Source: an uncultured Porphyromonadaceae bacterium
GTDB lineage: Bacteria; Bacteroidota; Bacteroidia; Bacteroidales; Muribaculaceae
Reading direction: 5' to 3'
NCBI GenBank assembly: GCA_900541835.1
Contig: UQLL01000004.1
Location: 1 to 64,000 of the forward strand
DNA: 64,000 nt
The notes under the pieces are model-generated. The model was given only the letters and a program-made list of their open reading frames with translations, was not told the DNA's origin and did no database searches. This document shows, piece by piece, positions 17,107 to 24,315 of this stretch. Within the stretch, counting starts at the first letter, position 1, and each line of letters opens with the position of its first letter. The position numbers and the translations under genes are program-made.

Positions 17107-18692
17107 TTGTCAGAATGTTTTTCCATGTCCCATCCGCCGCCGAGCGTTTTATAGAGCTGTATCACGCTCTGTTGCGTGGCACCACGTTCCTGCGTCAGTT
17201 GGTTGCTGTAGTTAAGAATATTTATTTGAGCGTCTACCACATTGAGGAAAGATGAAAGACCCTGTTTGTACTGGTCCATGGAGTAGTCGAACGACTTGAT
17301 GCTCTCTTCGAGCACAGCATTGAGCAAACCTGTGCGCTGCAGTGAGTTGCGGTAAGCAGTTACTGCATTGTCAACCTCGGCTGCTGCCTGCGAGACAGTG
17401 AGATTGTAGTTGTCAATGCCGATCATCATCTGTTCCTTGGCCTGAGCCACCGCATATTTGCGACTCATGCCCGTGAAGATGGTCCAGCTGAGTGTCGGAG
17501 CTACCGAGAAGGTGAGAGCATCGTGTTTGAAGAGATCGCCAAAGCGGTGAGCCTCCGTGCCGATGGATGCGTTGAGGCTGAGTTTGGGCAGAAAGTCTTT
17601 CTTGGCAATTCCCACTTGTGCGGCGTATGAGGCTATTTCCATTTCTGCCGCCCTGACATCGGGCCGGCGTCGCAGCAAGTTGGCATTTATGTCTATATCG
17701 ACCGGCATGGAGTAGAGCGGTATGGGGCGCGGTATGCGCAAGTTAGAGGCAAGTGCCGGATTCTCATTGCCGGTGAGTACGAGTATGGCGTTAATGCTCT
17801 GCGCTACGGACGTTTCCAGTGCGGGAACCGTGGCTTGAGTGGAGAGGCAGACTGTCTTGGCCTGCGAAACATCGAGTCCCGAGGCAAGCTGACATTCGTG
17901 TCTCACTTCCGCCACTCTGAGCACCTCCTGTTGTGATGCCGACAGACGGTTTGCCACTTCAAGCTGTGCCTGATATACACGCAATTGCAGATAGCTGTCG
18001 GCGAGTTGCGAGCAGAGGCTCACTAATGCCGCATCGTAGTCGGCCTGTTGTATGCTCAGATCCGTTTTGGCCGCATCGGTCGATGCTTTTACGCGGCCGA
18101 AAACATCTATCTCCCAGCTTGCGTTCACACCGAGCGAGAAATAGTTGTCGGTCCCGGCAATAGATTTTGATCGTCCTAAAAAGGCTGAATTGCGGTCGCT
18201 GTTCCAGCCGGCCTGAGCCGCTATCACCGGCCAATAAGCACTTTGGGCCTGCTTGATAGCCAACTTGGCAAGATCCATGCGCCGGGCAGCCATGCGTATG
18301 TCATAATTATTGGCTACGGCCATGCTTATAAGCGAGTCAAGCAGCGGGTCGGAAAAGCCGCGCCACCAGTTCTGCAATGCCGGGTTCGGCATCTGTGCCG
18401 GCTCATATTTCCACAATTCTTCGGCATCTTTGCCAGTGTCGATGGCTGACGGATATACTCGCCCTACGGTGTCCGACAACAGAGTGTCGGCGAGACTTGC
18501 GCCGCTCTGCAGCGAGTCTCTGATAGCGAATTTCTCTGAGATTTTTTGCTGAGGTGTGTATTCGCGCTGCAAAACCGTTGCCGGCGATGTGTATGAGCGA
18601 GTGCCGTTATCCCGACTCCGTCCCGTGGCGGCGGAGTCGAAAATGAATAGCAGCATACATACACAGATCAGGGCAATAACAGTGTTTCTCAT
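17103..18692 (-). CDS. TolC-family outer-membrane efflux factor (NodT/OprM type)
   Basis: 529 residues. The two OEP repeats are evident: NPALQNWWRGFSDPLLDSLISMAVANNYDIRMAARRM opens the first, and the second contains LLRRRPDVRAAEMEIASYAAQVGIAKKDFLPKLSL. It ends with the family's LGGGWD. The N-terminus has a hydrophobic stretch (VIALICVCMLLFIF) but no convincing lipobox. It forms the outer-membrane channel for the adaptor and AcrB-like pump encoded just downstream. It is the first gene of the leftward operon and its TGA overlaps the adaptor's ATG. Confidence 0.92.
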   Translation of the reverse strand: MRNTVIALICVCMLLFIFDSAATGRSRDNGTRSYTSPATVLQREYTPQQKISEKFAIRDSLQSGASLADTLLSDTVGRVYPSAIDTGKDAEELWKYEPAQMPNPALQNWWRGFSDPLLDSLISMAVANNYDIRMAARRMDLAKLAIKQAQSAYWPVIAAQAGWNSDRNSAFLGRSKSIAGTDNYFSLGVNASWEIDVFGRVKASTDAAKTDLSIQQADYDAALVSLCSQLADSYLQLRVYQAQLEVANRLSASQQEVLRVAEVRHECQLASGLDVSQAKTVCLSTQATVPALETSVAQSINAILVLTGNENPALASNLRIPRPIPLYSMPVDIDINANLLRRRPDVRAAEMEIASYAAQVGIAKKDFLPKLSLNASIGTEAHRFGDLFKHDALTFSVAPTLSWTIFTGMSRKYAVAQAKEQMMIGIDNYNLTVSQAAAEVDNAVTAYRNSLQRTGLLNAVLEESIKSFDYSMDQYKQGLSSFLNVVDAQINILNYSNQLTQERGATQQSVIQLYKTLGGGWDMEKHSDK

Positions 18693-19149
18693 AATGCGTG
18701 CATCAATCCGATTGGTATCTTCAGTTAGTAAACGCTCTGCGGCGCATCGAGGTTTAAACAGTTTTTAACACGCGATGGATTTTCTTATTCCCAACTCGCA
18801 TAAAAAATTTATTTTAAAGTTTGACACCTCTAAATTACTAAATATCAATGACATTACCAAAAGAATCGGCAACTTTTTCAAGCTGCCGATTCAACTTTTG
18901 CATCCGACAGAAATCTGATGCCATTAACTGAAGATCCCTAAGGTAGAGCGGATGTACCAGGGTGCATCCCTACGATTCGCCGGATTTTGCAACACCCTCA
19001 TTCAACTTTCTTGGGGTAATTCTTATCCCGGGCTCGTGTTGTCAATCAACATTTCCACATTATCGAATGGAAATAACCCCTCCCCTACCGAAACCCTCAG
19101 AGAGTGCTACAGAATTAGGATAAAACGCACGTCCTTGGCGTGCAAGATG
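18693..19149. other. 457-bp spacer without genes
   Basis: I see no reading frame worth calling. It holds the AT-rich upstream region of the RND operon (18,770-18,850). A 9-bp hairpin with a T-rich flank lies at 18864-18893 (GAATCGGCA with TGCCGATTC). A degenerate copy of the dispersed palindrome lies near 18950-18975 (GGATGTACCAGGGTGCATCC). It marks the switch from moderate GC (efflux operon) to very high GC (asd). Confidence 0.55.
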
Positions 19150-20163
19150 TCAGAGGTTGCCGACCGAGAGCAGGTACTGTGCTATCTGGACGGCGTTGAG
19201 GGCGGCGCCCTTCTTGATCTGATCGGCGACGACCCAAAGGGCAATGCCGCAGGGGTCGGCGAGGTCGCGGCGTATTCGGCCTACGTATACGGGGTCGCTG
19301 CCGGCTACCATCAGGGGCATGGGGTACTTGCCATGAGCGGGGTCGTCGACCACCACCAGGCCGGGAGCCTGCTCCATGGCGTAGCGCACATCGGCGATCT
19401 CCAGGGGCTCGGCGGTGCGCACCCATACGGCCTCGCTGTGGGCGCGGAGCACCGGCACACGCACGCACATGGCCGACACGTTCAGCTCGGGGGTGTGCAG
19501 AATCTTGCGGGTCTCGCGCTCCATCTTCATCTCCTCGTTGGTGTAGTCATTGTCGAGGAAGGCGTCGACCTGCGGGATGAGGTTGCCGAGGAGCTGTGCC
19601 TGGAACTTGCTGACTTTCAGCTCGTTGCCGGCGGCATAGTCGGTAATCTGCCGTTCAAGCTCGGCCATGCCGGTGGCACCGGCGCCGGAGGCGGCCTGGT
19701 AGGTGGCCACGTGGATGCTCTGTATGGGGCTGAGGCGGTGGATGGGTGCCAGGGCCACGAGCATCTGGATGGTTGTACAGTTGGGGTTGCCGATGATGTT
19801 GCGCGGGCGCACGAGGGCGTCGGCGGCATTGACCTCGGGTACTACCAAGGGCACGTCGGGGTCCATGCGGAAAGCCGACGAGTTGTCGATCATCACGGCC
19901 CCGCGGGCGGTGATGACGTCGGCGTATTTCTTCGACACGGAGGCACCGGCGCTGACAAAGGCCACCTGGACGCCGGCGAAAAGTTCGGGGTCGTCGGTGA
20001 GCTCCTCGACCACGTAGTCGTGGCCGCGAAAGGTGTATGTGCGTCCGGCGGAGCGGGCCGAGCCGAAGAGACGGAGTCCGTCGACGGGAAAGGCTTGCTC
20101 GTCGAGTACGCGCAGCAGCTCCTGGCCCACGGCGCCGCTGGCGCCTACTATTGCAACGTTCAT
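19150..20163 (-). CDS. asd: aspartate-semialdehyde dehydrogenase
   Basis: 337 residues. It reduces aspartyl phosphate to aspartate semialdehyde with NADPH, feeding lysine/DAP, threonine and methionine synthesis. The start is taken at 20163 (MNVAIVGASGAVGQELL, the NADP-binding Gly-rich loop); the 18 codons upstream are repeat-derived sequence. The active-site Cys129 lies in GNPNCTT, and the dimerisation/catalytic part has RVPVLRAH with His242. The gene reads away from fabD across a repeat-filled spacer. Confidence 0.95.
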   Translation of the reverse strand: MNVAIVGASGAVGQELLRVLDEQAFPVDGLRLFGSARSAGRTYTFRGHDYVVEELTDDPELFAGVQVAFVSAGASVSKKYADVITARGAVMIDNSSAFRMDPDVPLVVPEVNAADALVRPRNIIGNPNCTTIQMLVALAPIHRLSPIQSIHVATYQAASGAGATGMAELERQITDYAAGNELKVSKFQAQLLGNLIPQVDAFLDNDYTNEEMKMERETRKILHTPELNVSAMCVRVPVLRAHSEAVWVRTAEPLEIADVRYAMEQAPGLVVVDDPAHGKYPMPLMVAGSDPVYVGRIRRDLADPCGIALWVVADQIKKGAALNAVQIAQYLLSVGNL

Positions 20164-20254
20164 AGTTGGGAGTTTAGAGTTGAGAGAAGAAGCTAAGAGC
20201 TGAGAGACGGCTGACACACCGGGCGTCGATGTACTCTCAGCTCTCAGCTTTCAT
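20164..20254. repeat. composite spacer of dispersed repeats
   Basis: The whole asd-fabD spacer is made of repeat units: AGTTGGGAGTTTAGAGTTGAGAG, i.e. the ACTCTCA-type heptamers on the minus strand, then AGAGCTGAGAGACGG...GCGTC...ACTCTCAGCTCTCAGCT. The arms can pair into a long hairpin between the two genes. Confidence 0.5.
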
Positions 20255-21130
20255 TTATTGACGTCCGCTGACCTGGGCCTTGCGGTCGATTTTCTTGATG
20301 AGGCCCTGGAGTACGGAGCCGGGGCCGAGCTCCACGAACTCGGTGGCGCCGTCGGCGAGCATCTGCTGCACGCTCTGGGTCCAGCGCACGGGGGCCGTGA
20401 GCTGCTTAATGAGGTTCTCCTTGATCTCTTCGGGGTCGGTGTGGGGCTTGCCGTCAACGTTCTGGTAGACGGGGCAGCGGGGGGTGGAGAACTCGGTGGC
20501 GCGGATGGCGGCCTCGAGCTCCTGGCGCGCCGGCTCCATGAGGGGGCTGTGGAAGGCGCCGCCCACCTTGAGCCTCAGGGCGCGCTTGGCGCCGGCGGCG
20601 AGCATCTTCTCGCAGGCGGCCTCGATGGCCTCCACGGTGCCGGAGATCACCACCTGGCCAGGGCAGTTATAGTTGGCGGCGCGTACGCAGCCGGGGACTT
20701 CGGCGCAAATCTCCTCCACCTTCTCGTCGGGGAGGGCGAGCACGGCCGCCATCGTCGAGGGGTGGGCCTCGCAGGCCTTCTGCATGGCCTGTGCACGGGC
20801 GCTGACCAGCTTCAGTCCCGACTCGAAGTCGAGCGCTCCGGCGGCCACCAGGGCCGAGAACTCGCCCAGGCTGTGGCCGGCCGTCATGTCGGGCGCGAAC
20901 TCCGGATCCGTGAGCGCCAGAACGACGCTATGCAGGAACACGGCCGGCTGGGTGACCTTCGTCTGCTTGAGGTCATCCTCGCTGCCGCTGAACATTATGT
21001 CGGTGAGCTTGAAGCCAAGGACCGCGTCGGCGCGGTCCATCAGCTCCTTTGCCTTGGGATTCTGCTCGTAGAGTTCGTGGCCCATGCCGGTGAACTGTGC
21101 ACCCTGGCCGGGGAATACGTATGCTTTCAT
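20255..21130 (-). CDS. fabD: malonyl-CoA:ACP transacylase
   Basis: 291 residues, typical length. It loads malonate onto acyl carrier protein for fatty-acid synthesis. The oxyanion motif FPGQGAQ is at residues 6-12. The nucleophile Ser87 lies in GHSLGE, and His194 in GGAFHSPLM completes the dyad. ATG 21128-21130 follows a minus-strand -7 box at 21198-21205. It is transcribed in the same direction as asd. Confidence 0.95.
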   Translation of the reverse strand: MKAYVFPGQGAQFTGMGHELYEQNPKAKELMDRADAVLGFKLTDIMFSGSEDDLKQTKVTQPAVFLHSVVLALTDPEFAPDMTAGHSLGEFSALVAAGALDFESGLKLVSARAQAMQKACEAHPSTMAAVLALPDEKVEEICAEVPGCVRAANYNCPGQVVISGTVEAIEAACEKMLAAGAKRALRLKVGGAFHSPLMEPARQELEAAIRATEFSTPRCPVYQNVDGKPHTDPEEIKENLIKQLTAPVRWTQSVQQMLADGATEFVELGPGSVLQGLIKKIDRKAQVSGRQ

Positions 21131-21197
21131 GAACGTAAAAAAGTGTTTTCTGGGCGCGGGGAAGCTCGCGCTTCCTTGGCACCCCGGTTTCGGACTG

Positions 21198-21205
21198 CAA
21201 AGGTA
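21198..21205 (-). promoter_or_regulatory. -7 box TACCTTTG for fabD
   Basis: A perfect match to TAnnTTTG on the minus strand, about 68 bp before the fabD start. No clear -33 partner was found. Confidence 0.5.
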
Positions 21206-21222
21206 CGAATTTTTCGTGAATA

Positions 21223-21254
21223 TTTGCCCGGACTGTAATTATTTCGTAATTTTG
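21223..21254 (+). promoter_or_regulatory. -33/-7 promoter for the GIN-domain gene
   Basis: TTTG at 21223-21226 and TAATTTTG at 21247-21254 are separated by 20 bp, an ideal Bacteroidota promoter. The ATG is at 21286. Confidence 0.65.
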
Positions 21255-21285
21255 TCGTCAGAGATATAGAACCCAAGGCTCAGCG

Positions 21286-22812
21286 ATGAAGAAATCGATA
21301 CGGAATATATCTTTAGGCATACTGGCGGCGGGGGCGCTCCTCTTCTGCCTCGACCTTGCCACCACTGCCGCCCAGGCCCGCACACGCGTACGCCAGAACG
21401 GCAACACTGTCACCATCACCTCTACCGACTCGCAGAAAGGGAAGAAGAATAAGCAGACCACCAAGATCGCCTCCGGAAACGGCGACTACCAGATCTCCTA
21501 CTCCATGCCCGACGGCGGGAACAAGAATTACCTCATCACCGGCGGCAAGGTCTACGAGATTGACGAGAACGGCAACCGCCGCGAGGTGCAAGGCGCGCGC
21601 CTGGCCAACGGCACCATCGTCATCAATCCCAACGACGACGGCAACACCAGCAACTACCGCGTACGCAAGGACAAGGATGGTGTGAGCGTCATCACCTACG
21701 ACGGCGACCAGCGCTCCAGCTCCTCAAGCAGGACCACCACTCACACCCGCAAGACGCAGGGCAAATATGACGACCCGCTCTACGACGGCGGCGGAAGCTA
21801 CGTGGTGAAGGAATCAGGCTCTGCAAACCAGACCATGAAGCGCGTCCTCAAGAACCTCGGCGACTTCTCCGGCATCACCGCCTCACGCGCTATCAACATA
21901 GTCTACACTCAAGGCAAGCCCGGCGAAATCATCATCGAAGGCCCGGCCAAGTATGTGGAGAAAATCGAGATCAGCAAGGACAATTCCGGCAGACTCGAGA
22001 TAGAGAACAATTACAGGGGTAACATAGAAGGCAACAAGGTGACCGTGACCTGCTCGTCCACCACCATGAAGTACCTGGACCTCAGCACCGCATGCAATTT
22101 CACATCCACTCGCGAAATCATAGTCAACAGCTCCTTTAACATCGAGACCTCGTCAGCCAGCAACGTCAGCATCCCGAACCTGCATTGCCAGACGCTGAAC
22201 GTCGACGGCAGTTCCGCCTCCAAGATTGACATTAATAGTGTAGTGTCAAGCAACGTGAACCTCGACCTCTCGTCGGCCAGCAACTTCAGCGCCCAGCAGG
22301 TCTGCAGCTCCGGCGTCGCCGAACTCGACTTCTCGTCGGCCAGCGACGCCAAGATCGAGCGGCTCGAGTGCAAGACGCTTGACGCCAGCTGCTCCAGCGC
22401 CTCCACCTGCAAGATCCGGGACATAATGGCCAACAAAGTAAATGTCAGCTGTTCTTCTACGGCCTCTTTCTACACCCGCGGAGCCATTGTCGTGTACGGC
22501 ACCCCCGGCGTCGCCGACCTAACCTGCTCGTCGATGTCCAAGATAGAAATCGACGCCCTCCAGTGCAAGAAGGCCATCTTCGGGTCCAGCAGCCAGAGCA
22601 ACATGGAGGTAAAGCTGCTCGACGTGGACGATGTCGGCATCGACGTCTCCAACAGCAACATCGAGCTTACAGGCAAAGCCAAATATGCCAACATCACCGC
22701 CGGGTATTTGGGCATCGTCAATTGCCGCAACCTCGACGTCCGCACCGCCGATGTGGGAGCCGCCAGGAATGGCAAGGTGACCATCAAGGCAGCCAACATC
22801 AACTATAAATGA
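21286..22812 (+). CDS. secreted GIN-domain (DUF2807) protein
   Basis: 508 residues with an N-terminal signal or anchor (GILAAGALLFCLDLATTAAQA). Residues about 30-160 are a charged, Ser-rich spacer (QRSSSSSRTTTHTRK). From about 190 the putative auto-transporter adhesin head GIN domain begins (FSGITASRAINIVYTQGKPGEIIIEG). It continues as a right-handed beta-solenoid-like region with repeated LDLSSASN / LDFSSASD rungs. Proteins of this kind are common in Bacteroidota and their ligand is unknown. Its TGA overlaps the next gene's ATG. Confidence 0.8.
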   Translation: MKKSIRNISLGILAAGALLFCLDLATTAAQARTRVRQNGNTVTITSTDSQKGKKNKQTTKIASGNGDYQISYSMPDGGNKNYLITGGKVYEIDENGNRREVQGARLANGTIVINPNDDGNTSNYRVRKDKDGVSVITYDGDQRSSSSSRTTTHTRKTQGKYDDPLYDGGGSYVVKESGSANQTMKRVLKNLGDFSGITASRAINIVYTQGKPGEIIIEGPAKYVEKIEISKDNSGRLEIENNYRGNIEGNKVTVTCSSTTMKYLDLSTACNFTSTREIIVNSSFNIETSSASNVSIPNLHCQTLNVDGSSASKIDINSVVSSNVNLDLSSASNFSAQQVCSSGVAELDFSSASDAKIERLECKTLDASCSSASTCKIRDIMANKVNVSCSSTASFYTRGAIVVYGTPGVADLTCSSMSKIEIDALQCKKAIFGSSSQSNMEVKLLDVDDVGIDVSNSNIELTGKAKYANITAGYLGIVNCRNLDVRTADVGAARNGKVTIKAANINYK

Positions 22813-23618
22813 TGCAGGAAGAACTCAAGCAATACGCCGACCCGCGGCGCTACAACCTCATACTCAGCCTTGGAGACGGCAGCCTCCAGGGCTGGTTCGT
22901 GCCATACGGGCGCCGGGACACGGCACCCGTACGTGCCATCGCATCTGCCTGGACGCCCCGGCCCGACGACGCCCTGAAGCAGATCGAGAATGCCGTCTAC
23001 GACAACCCTCTACTGCTCGAGGACTACGACTGCCGGCTGCTCGTGGACACCCCGCGGCTGCTCATCTTCCCGCCCGAGGCTCCCATGGCGCTTATCGAGA
23101 CGGCCATGAGGCGCTTCTACGACGCCGAGGCCGGCGACATCTTCGTGCGGCCCCTGACCGACGCGCAGGTGGCTTTCACCCTATGTCCGGGATTGCGGCC
23201 CTTCCTGGGGCGCACCTTCGCAGGAGTGGAGCCCATGCACCGCCTCGAGCCGCTCGCCCGCCGCTTCTGCGCCGACCGTTCCGCCCCAGGCCGCGTACGC
23301 GTCTATGCTGACCTCGACACTCCATACCTGCACCTGCTGGCATACAGCGGTTCGCGCCTGCTCCACGCCTCCACCCACCGCGCCGCCACCACCGACGACG
23401 ACGCCTACTTCATCCTGGCCCTGTGGCAGCAGCTCGACCTCGGCACCGACCGCGGCGAGCTCAACATCTCCGGCAGCCCCGAGGCGCGCAAGCAGCTGAT
23501 GCCCCTGCTGCGCAGGCATCTGAACTACGTGAGCCTGAGCCTGCTGCCGCGAGTGGAGGGTGCAGACAAGGTGCCGACGCCCGTGCTGCTGGCATTCGAC
23601 GATGATGCTCCGAGCTGA
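22809..23618 (+). CDS. DUF3822 family protein
   Basis: 269 residues. It overlaps the GIN-domain stop by 4 bp (ATGA); the second of the two tandem ATGs is equally possible. No signal peptide. The sequence (LILSLGDGSLQGWFVP, NPLLLEDYDCRLLVDTPRLLIFP, then a second half with VYADLDTPYLHLLAY) fits the actin-like DUF3822 family, which in Bacteroidota habitually precedes rsmD, as here. Biochemical function is unknown. Confidence 0.75.
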   Translation: MMQEELKQYADPRRYNLILSLGDGSLQGWFVPYGRRDTAPVRAIASAWTPRPDDALKQIENAVYDNPLLLEDYDCRLLVDTPRLLIFPPEAPMALIETAMRRFYDAEAGDIFVRPLTDAQVAFTLCPGLRPFLGRTFAGVEPMHRLEPLARRFCADRSAPGRVRVYADLDTPYLHLLAYSGSRLLHASTHRAATTDDDAYFILALWQQLDLGTDRGELNISGSPEARKQLMPLLRRHLNYVSLSLLPRVEGADKVPTPVLLAFDDDAPS

Positions 23619-23627
23619 AGCTCGGAG
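23608..23627. terminator. 8-bp hairpin with TGAA loop at the DUF3822 stop
   Basis: CTCCGAGC pairs with GCTCGGAG around TGAA, and the TGA of the loop is the stop codon itself. An analogous hairpin, CGCCGATC-TGAA-GATCGGCG, sits at the stop of the antiporter gene at 47745-47764. Confidence 0.5.
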
Positions 23628-23668
23628 GCAATTGCAAGAAATGCCTGCGCCTGGTCTGAACGATCCGC

Positions 23669-23688
23669 GGACGCACCCTGGTGCGTCC
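23669..23688. repeat. GGACGCAC palindrome
   Basis: GGACGCACC-CT-GGTGCGTCC is a near-perfect 20-bp palindrome between DUF3822 and rsmD, followed by an ACTCTCA heptamer stretch at about 23,699. Same family as the copies at 27.9, 45.65, 58.9 and 59.26 kb. Confidence 0.65.
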
Positions 23689-23718
23689 CGACAAGCGACA
23701 ACTCTCAACTAAGCCCTA

Positions 23719-24264
23719 ATGAGAATAATCCGAGGAAAATATGGCAAACGCCGCTTCGACGTGCCGAAAAACATAACCGCGCGCCCCACCACCGACTTCG
23801 CGCGCGAGAACATCTTCAACGTCCTGGAGAACCTCACCGACCTGGAAGACGCCACCGCGCTCGACCTCTTTGCCGGCACCGGCGCCATCAGCCTGGAGTT
23901 CCTGTCTCGCGGCTGCACGTCCGTCACGGCCGTGGAAAAGGCCCGCGTGCAGACCTCATTCCTCAAGAGCCTGCAGAGCACCCTGCACGACCCCGCCTTC
24001 CACGTAATCCACATGGACGTCTTCCGCTACATCGCCACCTGCGCCGACAGCTACGACGTCGTCTTCGCCGATCCCCCATATGACCTGCCCTGGTTCGCCG
24101 AAGTGCCAGAGAGAGTGCTTGGCTCGACCCTGGTAAAGCCCGGCGGCCTCTTCGTGCTCGAGCACGGCAAGGCATACGACTTCTCCGCCCTGCCACACTT
24201 CGACCAGCACCGCGCCTACGGCTCCGTCAACTTCTCCATCTTCCGCCTCCCCGCCGAAGAATAA
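23719..24264 (+). CDS. rsmD: 16S rRNA (guanine966-N2)-methyltransferase
   Basis: 181 residues. It methylates G966 of 16S rRNA in assembled 30S subunits using SAM. The family's N-terminus MRIIRGKYGKRRF is intact. SAM motif I is DLFAGTGAISLE (49-60) and the catalytic motif IV is DPPY (118-121). It follows DUF3822 as in other Bacteroidales. Confidence 0.93.
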   Translation: MRIIRGKYGKRRFDVPKNITARPTTDFARENIFNVLENLTDLEDATALDLFAGTGAISLEFLSRGCTSVTAVEKARVQTSFLKSLQSTLHDPAFHVIHMDVFRYIATCADSYDVVFADPPYDLPWFAEVPERVLGSTLVKPGGLFVLEHGKAYDFSALPHFDQHRAYGSVNFSIFRLPAEE

Positions 24265-24301
24265 ACGAGCACCTCGCAAAGGCACTTTCGGGATTTTTTT
24301 G

Positions 24302-24309
24302 TACCTTTG
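24302..24309 (+). promoter_or_regulatory. -7 box TACCTTTG 6 bp before the ATG
   Basis: A perfect TAnnTTTG match. Only six bases separate it from ATG 24316, so transcription should begin at or next to the start codon and the mRNA would be leaderless. Confidence 0.65.
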
Positions 24310-24315
24310 CAGGCG

